Shown here piece after piece: positions 56,732 through 64,000 of a DNA stretch of 64,000 bases. The stretch's first letter is position 1; every line of letters begins with the position of its first letter. A program made the position numbers and the translations under genes. The stretch is from Micromonospora musae (GTDB taxonomy: Bacteria; Actinomycetota; Actinomycetes; Mycobacteriales; Micromonosporaceae): assembly GCF_003626635.1 (NCBI RefSeq), contig NZ_RAZT01000002.1:372001-436000 (forward strand), read 5' to 3'. Below the pieces are notes generated by a model. It was not told the DNA's origin. It saw only the letters and a program-made list of their open reading frames with translations, and made no database searches.

Positions 56732-57928
56732 CTACAACGTCGGGTTGCCCTCCCGGCCCGAGTGCCGGTGCAGCTCGTCGAAGAGGGCGACGCCGACCAT
56801 GACCGCCGCCACCGCGACGGCGGCCACCATCGGCGGGAAGCGCAGGGTGATCGGCGCGGCCACGCCGAGAGCCAGCAGGCCGACGTAGAGCGCCATGCTG
56901 CGCCGGATCGAGTAGAGCTCCCGTTCGAGGAACGCCCGGCCGATCAGGAAGAGCGCGGGGCCGCCGAAGATGACGACCACCAGCGCCCAGTCGATGGGCG
57001 GGTCGGCGTCCCGGACGATCTGACCGAAGCCGACCGCGCTGCAGATCACCCCGCCGACGATCAGCAGCAGGCTGAAGTTCGACCGGTCGGTGAGGCGCAT
57101 GGCGGGGCCGGTCCCGCTCTGATGCTCCGAACGGCCCCACGTCCGGTGGTAGAAGTAGATCCGCCAGTAGGCCACGACGGTCAGGAAGGCGGCCACCAGC
57201 ACGATCGTCCGGTCGACCGAGAGGCCCGGGAAGCTGACGGCGGCGCCCGTCTCGAGCACCACCTCGGCGAGGGCGATCATGAAGAACTGGTTGTACCGCT
57301 CGGCGAGATGGTGGTAGACGAGGTCTTCGTACTTCCGGCGGTTCGAGCCGAGCCGGGGTACGGCCCAGGCCGTGAGCATGCCGAGCACCTCGATGCCGAC
57401 CGCGATGGTCCACAGCACGCCGCGGGTGACGCCGGCGCCGGCCGCGCCGGTGAGCCAGAAGGTTCCGGAGACGGTGTGCCAGCAGAGCACGCGCACCGGC
57501 GCTCGCCAGGCCGTGCCGCCACCGCCCCGCAGCGCCAGCGCGAGGTGGAGCGGACGCAGGACCTGGAGGAGGACGTACGTGACGGCGAAGATCACGCCGC
57601 GCTCACCGAACGCCTGCGGCAACGAGACCGCCAGGATCAGCGTGCCGAACATCGTCGCCACCAGCTCCACCTGGATGGTGGGGGAACGGGGGTCGTAGAT
57701 GCTCGACGTGACGGCATTGATCGACCAGATCATCCACATCGCGACGAAGAAGAGGATGGTCTGGCCCGCCTCGGAGAGCAGCGTGTGCCGGACGATGGTC
57801 AGGTCGTCGGCGATCCGTCCGGCGAGGCGGGCGAGCGCGAACACGTAGACGATGTCGAAGAGCAGCTCCAGGACTGTCGCACTACGTGGGACCGCACCGT
57901 CGGCCGGGCGGGCCGGAAGGCGGATCAT
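56732..57928 (-). CDS. LtrA-family membrane protein (second copy)
   Basis: A 398-aa membrane protein. ATVLELLFDIVYVFALARLA matches the LtrA N-terminus, and the central VYHHLAERYNQFFMIALAEV is the counterpart of AERYQQIYILALGE in the copy at 52957. About 10 helices. The ATG at 57928 gives the usual start; the ribosome binding site is weak. Convergent with the M64 peptidase. The pump gene follows upstream on the same strand after 188 nt. Confidence 0.83.
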   Translation of the reverse strand: MIRLPARPADGAVPRSATVLELLFDIVYVFALARLAGRIADDLTIVRHTLLSEAGQTILFFVAMWMIWSINAVTSSIYDPRSPTIQVELVATMFGTLILAVSLPQAFGERGVIFAVTYVLLQVLRPLHLALALRGGGGTAWRAPVRVLCWHTVSGTFWLTGAAGAGVTRGVLWTIAVGIEVLGMLTAWAVPRLGSNRRKYEDLVYHHLAERYNQFFMIALAEVVLETGAAVSFPGLSVDRTIVLVAAFLTVVAYWRIYFYHRTWGRSEHQSGTGPAMRLTDRSNFSLLLIVGGVICSAVGFGQIVRDADPPIDWALVVVIFGGPALFLIGRAFLERELYSIRRSMALYVGLLALGVAAPITLRFPPMVAAVAVAAVMVGVALFDELHRHSGREGNPTL

Positions 57929-58116
57929 GTCCGACTTACGTGGATTCGCACCCTCATCGCGGTCAGTTCTACCATGCCCGTTCCGGACCCCGGGCCCACA
58001 CGAGCACCGTACCGACCGGGCAGGTGCGGCGAGCGGACGTGCGGGGCCGCCCGGACGGCGAAGGGCCGCCCCGCGGTCCAAATGCGGGGCGGCCCTGGCT
58101 GACGCGAGGCCCGGGA

Positions 58117-59757
58117 TCAGCGGCCGGTGGTCGCCCGCTCCCGACCGTCGTCGAGGTTGACCTCGTCGAACGGGGGCGCGCCGTCGACGGCGTCGGCGGC
58201 CACCGCCGCCGACTTGACGCTCTCCGGCAGGTCGATGCTGGTGCGCAGTGTGACCGGCTTGAGCGCCAGCGCGGCGATGACACCGACCACCGCGATCACC
58301 GCGGAGATGAGGAAGATGTGCCCCGTGGCGTCGCCGTACGCGGCCCGGACGATGTTCTGGATCGCGTCGGGCAGCGCGGTGATGTTCAGGTTGCTCGTCT
58401 CACCCATGCCGGAGGTGGGTACGCCGGCCGCGGAGAGGTCGTGGGTGATCTGGTCGGTGACCCGGCGGGCCAGGACGGCGCCGAGCACCGAGACCCCGAT
58501 GGTGCCGCCGAGCGACCGGAAGAACGCCACGCTGGAGCTGGCCGCGCCGATGTCCTTGAGCGAGACGGTGTTCTGCACGGCGAGGACGAGGTTCTGCATG
58601 GTCATGCCGACGCCGATGCCGACGAGGAACATGGCCGCACCGATCAGGTACAGCGACGTCTCGTGGTCGATGAAGCCGAGCAGAGCGAAGCCGATGACCA
58701 GGACGATCGAGCCGAAGACGATGTACGGCTTGATCCGTCCGCTCTTGGTGATCAGCCGACCGGCGACGATCGAGGAGATCAGCACACCGCCCATCATCGG
58801 GATGGTGAGCAGGCCGGCCTCGGTCGGCGTGTAGCCGCGCCCGATCTGGAAGTACTGGCCGAGGAAGACCGAGCCGCCGAACATGGCCATGCCGACCGCG
58901 AGGCTGCCGAGGATGGCCAGCGCCGTGGTGCGCTCGCGGATGATCTCCAGCGGGACGACCGGCTCGGCGGCCCGCTTCTCGACCACCATCGCCAGGGCGA
59001 GCAGGATGATCGAACCGGCCACCATCACGCCGGACTGCCAGGAGACCCAGGCGAACGAGCTGTCGACGAACGAGATCCAGATGAGCAGCAGGCTGACGCC
59101 GGCGGCGATCAGCGCCGAGCCCAGGTAGTCGATCTTGACGTTCTCCCGGCGGACAACGGGCAGCTTCAGCGTGGCCTGGAGCAGGACGAGCGCGATGATC
59201 GCGACGGGCACGCCGACGAAGAAGCACCACCGCCAGCCGAGCCAGGAGGTGTCGACGATGAGGCCGCCGAGCAGCGGGCCGCCGACCGTGGCGAGGGCCA
59301 TCACGCCACCGAGGTAGCCGTTGTAGCGGCCCCGCTCCCGCGGCGGGATCATCGCGGCGATCGCCACCTGGACGAGGGCCTGCAGGCCGCCGACCCCGAT
59401 GCCCTGGAAGGCGCGGGAGGCGATGAGCTGACCGGCGCTCTGCGAGAAGCCGGCGACGACCGAACCCAGCAGGAAGACGACGATGGCGAGCTGGATCAGG
59501 AGCTTCTTGCTGAACAGGTCGGCGAGCTTGCCCCAGATCGGGGTGGTCGCCGTCGCGGTCAGCAGGGTGGCGGTGACCACCCAGGTGTACTGGGTCTGCG
59601 AGCCGTTCAGCGCACCAATGATCTTGGGAAGCGCCGTCGAGACGACAGTGCTGCTCAGCAGGGCGACGAAGAGCACCAGCAGCAGACCGCTGAGTGCTTC
59701 GAGCGTCCGCCGGTGCGTCATCGGCTCGGCGCCGGCGGTTGTGGTGGGTGCGCTCAT
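58117..59757 (-). CDS. DHA2-family (EmrB/QacA) MFS drug exporter, second copy
   Basis: A 546-aa, 14-helix exporter. Motifs: IWGKLADLFSKKLL, GPLLGGLIVDTSWLGWRWCF and LISSIVAGRLITKSGRI. It shares many segments with the pump at 16716-18302. The ATG overlaps the stop of the MarR gene by 4 nt (ATGA), so both are co-translated. The C-terminal tail is acidic (FDEVNLDDGRERATTGR). Confidence 0.9.
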   Translation of the reverse strand: MSAPTTTAGAEPMTHRRTLEALSGLLLVLFVALLSSTVVSTALPKIIGALNGSQTQYTWVVTATLLTATATTPIWGKLADLFSKKLLIQLAIVVFLLGSVVAGFSQSAGQLIASRAFQGIGVGGLQALVQVAIAAMIPPRERGRYNGYLGGVMALATVGGPLLGGLIVDTSWLGWRWCFFVGVPVAIIALVLLQATLKLPVVRRENVKIDYLGSALIAAGVSLLLIWISFVDSSFAWVSWQSGVMVAGSIILLALAMVVEKRAAEPVVPLEIIRERTTALAILGSLAVGMAMFGGSVFLGQYFQIGRGYTPTEAGLLTIPMMGGVLISSIVAGRLITKSGRIKPYIVFGSIVLVIGFALLGFIDHETSLYLIGAAMFLVGIGVGMTMQNLVLAVQNTVSLKDIGAASSSVAFFRSLGGTIGVSVLGAVLARRVTDQITHDLSAAGVPTSGMGETSNLNITALPDAIQNIVRAAYGDATGHIFLISAVIAVVGVIAALALKPVTLRTSIDLPESVKSAAVAADAVDGAPPFDEVNLDDGRERATTGR

Positions 59758-60221
59758 CGCGCGGCCTCCAGATTGTCGTGGTTTTCGAGGGCGACCTCTA
59801 GATCGCGGGTGAATCGGTGCAGCCCGGCGCCGAGCGCGGCGACCTCGTCGGCGTTCCAGCCGGCGAGGGCCCGATCGAGCAGCCGGGCGTACCAGTCGTG
59901 GGTGTCGGCCAGGGCCGTCCGGCCGTCGGGGGTGACCGCCAGGACCTGTGCCCGCCGGTCGGCCGGGTCGGGGCGCCGCTCGATGAGCCCGTGCGCCACG
60001 AGGGCGGCGACGGCACGGCTCACCGTCGACGGGTCGAGCCGGGCCCGCAGCGCCAGTTCCCGGGCGTGACAACCGTCGGCGAGCCCGTCGATCTGCGACA
60101 GGATGCCGACCAGCCCGAGCGGGATGCCCGGCTGTTCCTCGGCCCGCCGCTGCTTGATCAACCGGATGCTCCGGAGGAGGTCCCGCAGCCGGTGCACGAG
60201 CTCACGACCGTCACCCTCCAC
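59754..60221 (-). CDS. MarR-family transcriptional regulator
   Basis: A 155-aa regulator. Winged HTH: LVGILSQIDGLADGCHAREL, ARLDPSTVSRAVAALVAHGL, then the wing RRPDPADRRAQVLAVTPDGR. The GTG at 60221 is chosen because GGGAGGAAGC precedes it; a longer frame starts at 60260 near the operator. It overlaps the pump gene and is divergent from the TetR gene, with a long palindrome (60266-60288) between. It probably controls the pump operon. Confidence 0.85.
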   Translation of the reverse strand: MEGDGRELVHRLRDLLRSIRLIKQRRAEEQPGIPLGLVGILSQIDGLADGCHARELALRARLDPSTVSRAVAALVAHGLIERRPDPADRRAQVLAVTPDGRTALADTHDWYARLLDRALAGWNADEVAALGAGLHRFTRDLEVALENHDNLEAAR

Positions 60222-60265
60222 GCTTCCTCCCGCCGACAGATGGTTGCCCCACGCAAGCATCTACA

Positions 60266-60288
60266 AAACTTGCCCAGTAGGCAAGTTT
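60266..60288. promoter_or_regulatory. Palindromic operator between marR-pump operon and tetR
   Basis: AAACTTGCC-CAGTA-GGCAAGTTT, a perfect 9-5-9 repeat in the divergent gap. Its right arm contains part of the -35 box of the TetR promoter, and its left arm faces the MarR promoter, so one protein could control both directions. Confidence 0.72.
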
Positions 60289-60316
60289 GCCGCCTGAGAA
60301 CTGCGTCACGTACCGT
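60287..60316 (+). promoter_or_regulatory. Promoter for a leaderless tetR mRNA
   Basis: TTGCCG (60287-60292) and TACCGT (60311-60316), spacing 18 nt, with the ATG at 60324. No ribosome binding site. Same layout as at 16018-16047. Confidence 0.6.
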
Positions 60317-60323
60317 CTATGTC

Positions 60324-60905
60324 ATGGACGAGACCCCTGGGCTGCGCGAACGCAAGAAGGCAGCGACCCGCGCCGCCCTGCACGAGGCGGCCCTGCAGCT
60401 CGCCATCGATCAGGGGGTGGACGGCGTGACCGTCGAGGCGATCGCCGACGCGGCGAACGTCTCCCGGCGGACGTTCTCGAACTACTTCTCCGGCAAGGAG
60501 GAGGCGATCTTCCACGGCGACACCGTTCGGCTGCGCCGGATGCTGGAGCTGATCCGGGCACAACCCGCCGACGACCAGCCCTGGACGGCGCTGACCCGGG
60601 CGGCGTTGCAGCTCGCCGAGGAGACGTACCTCGGCAACGAGGAGTGGCTGACCCGGCGCCGCCTGCTGCGGGGGCACCCCAGCCTGGCCGCACACCAGGT
60701 CGCGGCGTTCGCGGTCGTCGAGCGGGAGCTGGCGGCGGAGCTGGCGGAGCGGCTCAGCGGCGACGACGTGGCGCTGCGCGCCCGGGTCCTCGCCGCGATC
60801 TTCCTGACCACCATGCGGGTCGCCGTGCAGGACTCGACCGAGCACCCGGACCGACCGCTGCTCGACGTCGTCGCCGCCGCGCTCGCGGCCGCCGCGCCGG
60901 CCTAG
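60324..60905 (+). CDS. TetR-family transcriptional regulator
   Basis: A 193-aa regulator. HTH: RKKAATRAALHEAALQLAID, VEAIADAANVSRRTFSNYFS. Closely resembles the HTH of the TetR at 16054. Leaderless ATG start at 60324. Divergent from the MarR-pump operon, with a palindrome in between, so a double control of the pump by MarR and TetR is suggested. Confidence 0.86.
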   Translation: MDETPGLRERKKAATRAALHEAALQLAIDQGVDGVTVEAIADAANVSRRTFSNYFSGKEEAIFHGDTVRLRRMLELIRAQPADDQPWTALTRAALQLAEETYLGNEEWLTRRRLLRGHPSLAAHQVAAFAVVERELAAELAERLSGDDVALRARVLAAIFLTTMRVAVQDSTEHPDRPLLDVVAAALAAAAPA

Positions 60906-60914
60906 CCTCCCCCG

Positions 60915-60942
60915 GCGCCGACTCGTGCCGGCGGGTCGGCGC
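60915..60942. terminator. Possible hairpin between tetR and LtrA genes
   Basis: GCGCCGAC (60915-60922) can pair with GTCGGCGC (60935-60942) over 8 bp with a 12-nt loop. Convergent genes on both sides. Weaker than the other terminators in the window. Confidence 0.4.
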
Positions 60943-60947
60943 GGCCG

Positions 60948-62090
60948 TCAGCGCCGCCAGACCGGGGGCGAGCGCCACTCGACCAGAGCCAGCGTGACCC
61001 AGGCCACCGCCACGAGCAGGACCGTGGCCGGCGGTGGCAACCCGCCCAGGCCGATCACCACTGCGGCCACCGCCAGGCCGACCTGGGTGAAGGCGACCCG
61101 CCGGCTCACCCGCACGTCGAACCCGCGGTAGACGACGATGCAGCCGAGGATCAAGGTCAGCTGACTGCCGGCGAGCAGCGGACCGGCGACGCCGTGGTCG
61201 CCGTGCACCGCCTCCCGCGCGGCCACCTCCACGGCGACTCCGGAGGCCACGATCGAGCCGTACACGAGCAGGTGGCCGTACGCGTAGAGGTAGCTGCGCA
61301 CGACCGCTCCCCGGCCACCGCGAAGCGCCCGGTTGCCCGCCTCCTGGTCGAAGGTGGAGGCGAAGTAGACCCACCAGATGCCGCAGGCGATCACGAAGCC
61401 GCCGACCCCGACGGCCGCGGCTGCCGGTCGCCAGCCGGTGTCGCCGATGCCGTTCGCGACCGCGAGCACGGCTTCCCCGAGAACGACGATGGTGAACAGC
61501 CCGAACCGCTCCGGCATGTGCGACCGCTGGACCGGCGCCCGGCCCGCCCAGGTGTACGCCAGCGGCCCGGCCACCGCGGCATTCAGGGCCAGCCCGACAC
61601 CCCAGAGCGCGTACCGGGCCGGAGCCAGGGCCAGCAGGGACGAGAACCACAGCACGGCGCCGAGCAGGAACCCCGCGGCATTCCACCAGCAGAACTCCCG
61701 CGCCTCTCGCCGGCGCCACCCGACCACCCCGTACATGCCCGCGAGGAGGGCGAGCAGCAGCCCGTACACCAGCGCGAAGAGGGCCGGATCGTCGGCCACC
61801 CCGCCATGGAGTGACGCGGCCAGCGCGAGCACCCCCAGCATCGCGACCAACTGCACGAACCGGCTCGGCGGACGGTCGTCGTCGAAGAGGTCCGCGAAGT
61901 ACGAGAAGCTGAACCAGAGCCACCAGATGGTGGTCATCAGGCCGGCGAAGACCAGCACGCCGTGGATCGACGGGTCCTCGTTGAGGAGCCCGCCGAGCTG
62001 GAACACGGCGACGACGAAGACCAGGTCGAAGAAGAGCTCCAGCCAGCTCGAGCGCCGCGCCTCGGCATAGCCACGGCTGCCGGCGGCCAC
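60948..62090 (-). CDS. LtrA-family membrane protein (third copy)
   Basis: A 380-aa membrane protein. SSWLELFFDLVFVVAVFQLG is the LtrA start; GLMTTIWWLWFSFSYFADLF and MPERFGLFTIVVLGEAVLAV follow. About 10 helices. GTG 62090 is favoured because GGAGGGGG precedes it; GTG 62105 would start 15 nt earlier. Convergent with the TetR gene. Divergent from the SDR gene. Confidence 0.84.
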   Translation of the reverse strand: MAAGSRGYAEARRSSWLELFFDLVFVVAVFQLGGLLNEDPSIHGVLVFAGLMTTIWWLWFSFSYFADLFDDDRPPSRFVQLVAMLGVLALAASLHGGVADDPALFALVYGLLLALLAGMYGVVGWRRREAREFCWWNAAGFLLGAVLWFSSLLALAPARYALWGVGLALNAAVAGPLAYTWAGRAPVQRSHMPERFGLFTIVVLGEAVLAVANGIGDTGWRPAAAAVGVGGFVIACGIWWVYFASTFDQEAGNRALRGGRGAVVRSYLYAYGHLLVYGSIVASGVAVEVAAREAVHGDHGVAGPLLAGSQLTLILGCIVVYRGFDVRVSRRVAFTQVGLAVAAVVIGLGGLPPPATVLLVAVAWVTLALVEWRSPPVWRR

Positions 62091-62365
62091 GCCCCCTCCG
62101 TTCACCCGAGCAGACTAACTGCCCGTAATGTATTGAATATCCGTTTCACGAGCCCGCCCGGCCCATCGCCGCAGAAGACCAGCTCTGATCATCGGCGCGG
62201 CCTATACCCACCATTCGGATCGACGATGACCGACCCGAAATCAGCCGGCTCCCAGCCCCGTTGTGTCGGTTCGTTGGCCAAGTGGTGCCACGGCGTGCGA
62301 CCAGGCCGACCAGGCCAGCCCCGCCACGGCACCGCGGAATTGACACAGCGTTATGGAGCGAAACC

Positions 62366-63130
62366 ATGGGAATGTTGGACGGTAAGGTCGCGCTGGTCAC
62401 CGGCGGCACCTCCGGAATCGGCCGGGAGAGCGTCCTCCTGTTCGCCCGGGAAGGAGCCAAGGTCGCCTTCACCGGACGGCGCGAGGACGCCGGCCGGGAG
62501 GTCGCCGAGGAGATCGCGGCGGCCGGCGGCGAGGCGCTCTTCATCAAGGCGGACGCCACCCACTTCGCGGGCGCGGCGGACGTCGTGCGACAGGTCGTCG
62601 ACCGCTTCGGACGGCTCGACGTGGCGTTCAACAACGCCGGCACCGCGAACGTCGGTCCGTTGACCGAACTGGACGAGCAGTTCTGGGACAACCTGCTGGA
62701 CGGCAACCTGAAGGGCGTCTTCTTCTACCTCCAGGCCGAGGCCGCGCAGATGAAGCGGCAGGGCGGCGGTGGTTCAATCGCGTTGAACGGCTCGGTCTTC
62801 GCCGAGCTGGGCACGTGGGGCATCTCGGCGTACAGCGCCAGCAAGGGCGGCGTGGCCGCACTGGCCCGCGCCGCCGCCGTGGAGCTCGGTCCCGACCGGA
62901 TCCGGGTGAACACCGTCAACCCGACGGTGATCCGCACACCGCTGACCGCCGGTGGCATCACCACCACCGACGAGGGCTCGGAGCACCACCCACACGGCGA
63001 GCGGATCCCGCTCGGCCGCATCGGCGAGCCGGAGGAGGTCGCCCAGGTGGCCCTCTTCCTCCTCTCCGACCGTGCCTCCTTCGTCACCGGCCAGTCGATC
63101 ATGGTGGACGGCGGACAGAGCGTGAACTGA
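62366..63130 (+). CDS. Short-chain dehydrogenase/reductase
   Basis: A 254-aa classical SDR. TGGTSGIGRE (12-21), NNAG (89-92), Ser143, Tyr156-x3-Lys160 (SAYSASKGG) and the end SIMVDGGQSVN. GGAG lies 7 nt before the ATG at 62366. It shares family motifs with the SDR at 25778 but the two differ. Substrate unknown. The 260-bp gap upstream is AT-rich near 62128-62150 and may hold a promoter, though no confident boxes were found. Confidence 0.9.
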   Translation: MGMLDGKVALVTGGTSGIGRESVLLFAREGAKVAFTGRREDAGREVAEEIAAAGGEALFIKADATHFAGAADVVRQVVDRFGRLDVAFNNAGTANVGPLTELDEQFWDNLLDGNLKGVFFYLQAEAAQMKRQGGGGSIALNGSVFAELGTWGISAYSASKGGVAALARAAAVELGPDRIRVNTVNPTVIRTPLTAGGITTTDEGSEHHPHGERIPLGRIGEPEEVAQVALFLLSDRASFVTGQSIMVDGGQSVN

Positions 63131-63150
63131 CCCGACGACCCGGGGAGGTG

Positions 63151-63177
63151 GCCGCCGCACGCAGGACGTGCGGCGGC
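63151..63177. terminator. Hairpin terminator between SDR and anchored propeller genes
   Basis: A perfect 11-bp stem, GCCGCCGCACG (63151-63161) with its complement at 63167-63177, and a 5-nt loop. Its last base falls in the stop codon of the convergent gene. Confidence 0.68.
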
Positions 63178-64000
63178 TACGTCCCCGTCGTCGGTCGGCG
63201 ACGCGCGCGGGCGAGCAACGCCACCACGATGAAGAGCACACCCAGCGCACCGGCCGCCAGCGCGGCGACGAGGACGACCCGACTCCCCCCGTCCTCGCCG
63301 GCCGCGGACGAGTCGGCCGGCGTCGCGCCGGTCGGCTCCGGCGTCGCGGCCGGTGAACCCGACGGCGCGGGCCCGGCCAGCGGGTAACGCAGAATCGTCG
63401 GTCTGGTGCCCGGCGGCTGGTCGGCCGTCTCGGAGACGGTGAGCAGCGAGCGGCCGTCGGCGGCGTAGCTGATCGACTCGCCCTGCGGCTCGTTCGGCAG
63501 CGGAGTGGCCCGGGGCGTGCCACCGGTCAACGCGGCGACCACGTCACCGCCCGCCACGTCGAACTCGAAGGCGTCGGCGTACGTGCGCAGCACCACCCGG
63601 CGTCCGTCCGGGGCGGTCGCCGCGCCGGTGACCGCCGAGCGGCCGAGCAGGCCGTACGGGTTGCTGGTCGTCGAGGCGGGCAGCCGCACCTGCCCCACCT
63701 TCGCCAACGGCACGGTCGCGCCCGGCCGCAGGGCGCCGGTCGGGGCGTAGAGGTTGCCGGAGAACTTGCTGACGACGACCGGACGACCGTCACCGGTCAC
63801 CAACATCGCCTCGGCGTCATGCGGGCCGTCCGGGTACGACATCCGGTGCAGCACCGGCCGATCGGCGCCCGGGGCCAGCTTCCACACCGCGATCGTCTCG
63901 CGGGACCTGTCGTTGTCGCCGATGTCGGCCACCCAGACGGTGCCGTCCGCGCCGACCGCCAGGTCCTCGGTGTCGAGCGGGCGGGTCGGGTACGGCACCG
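63177..64000 (-). CDS. Secreted beta-propeller protein with C-terminal membrane anchor (3' part; runs off right edge)
   Basis: At least 274 codons of the C-terminal part are present. Propeller-type segments: LDTEDLAVGADGTVWVADIG, DGPHDAEAMLVTGDGRPVVV and NEPQGESISYAADGRSLLTV. A Pro/Ser/Ala-rich linker (SPAATPEPTGATPADSSAAG) is followed by a transmembrane helix (VVLVAALAAGALGVLFIVVA) and a basic tail RARRRPTTGT. So the propeller is displayed outside the cell and anchored at its C-terminus. The N-terminus and any signal peptide lie beyond the window. Confidence 0.78.
   Translation of the reverse strand, partial: VPYPTRPLDTEDLAVGADGTVWVADIGDNDRSRETIAVWKLAPGADRPVLHRMSYPDGPHDAEAMLVTGDGRPVVVSKFSGNLYAPTGALRPGATVPLAKVGQVRLPASTTSNPYGLLGRSAVTGAATAPDGRRVVLRTYADAFEFDVAGGDVVAALTGGTPRATPLPNEPQGESISYAADGRSLLTVSETADQPPGTRPTILRYPLAGPAPSGSPAATPEPTGATPADSSAAGEDGGSRVVLVAALAAGALGVLFIVVALLARARRRPTTGT

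Noticed and set aside
57886..60069. 727-codon plus-strand frame through the DHA2 pump gene
   Set aside because: Antisense shadow; the minus-strand pump has all family motifs and a coupled start.
1..64000. CRISPR arrays, tRNA/rRNA genes, insertion sequences, phage or integrative elements
   Set aside because: No evenly spaced repeat-spacer array, no cloverleaf with a T-loop consensus, and no transposase, integrase or phage structural protein was recognised in any frame.

Overview
The window is high-GC actinobacterial chromosome. Its overall character points to Micromonosporaceae, most likely a Micromonospora relative: third-codon G/C bias, many GTG starts, a SigD/RsdA pair, a BTAD regulator, actinobacterial DHA2 pumps and many secreted hydrolases. 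This is judged from protein families, because there is no rRNA or tRNA marker. I see no phage, transposase, CRISPR array or tRNA gene. Most genes look like ordinary chromosomal accessory content.

Layout. 1-3.9 kb: parE-parC (topoisomerase IV), with parC running off the left edge. 4.3-9.99 kb: a secreted SGNH hydrolase, a methyltransferase with a small partner ORF, two unknown conserved-looking proteins, a DUF72 protein and a one-helix membrane protein. 10-16 kb: a small CxxC protein, an SCP2-debranching enzyme operon, DinB and 2H phosphoesterase proteins, and CorA. 16-18.3 kb: TetR plus a DHA2 drug pump. 18.5-20.6 kb: a partner-switching module (RsbW-like kinase, STAS antagonist, GAF-PP2C phosphatase). 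20.7-24 kb: a DUF2267 protein, sigD-rsdA, a FetB-like permease, and dksA/traR behind a structured leader that ends in an intrinsic terminator. 24-30.6 kb: an amidase/SH3 gene remnant, an ABM enzyme, MerR, SDR/LysR, a secreted beta-propeller, and an MFS pump with an HTH regulator and paired operators. 30.6-35.3 kb: a membrane protein with an 18-bp coding repeat, an oxidoreductase, an unknown protein and an FUSC-type membrane protein. 35.4-45.5 kb: a large SARP/NB-ARC regulator, DrrAB-type ABC exporter, a rifampicin-phosphotransferase-like enzyme with a TetR gene, an FkbM methyltransferase, and SnoaL/HxlR divergent genes. 45.6-56.7 kb: three large secreted proteins (beta-helix, M14 peptidase, M64 peptidase) interspersed with zwf, a TetR and an LtrA protein. 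56.7-64 kb: two more LtrA proteins, a MarR-DHA2 operon divergent from a TetR, an SDR, and the 3' part of a secreted anchored propeller protein.

Two themes stand out. One is export and stress defence: three MFS pumps, DrrAB, a putative antibiotic-inactivating enzyme and three LtrA proteins, each next to small regulators. Many of these regulators have clear palindromic operators nearby. The other is regulatory RNA and promoter architecture: a structured, terminator-bearing leader before dksA, and several TetR genes whose -10 boxes sit 6-7 nt from the start codon, which implies leaderless mRNAs. Convergent gene pairs are mostly separated by strong GC hairpins without U-tracts.
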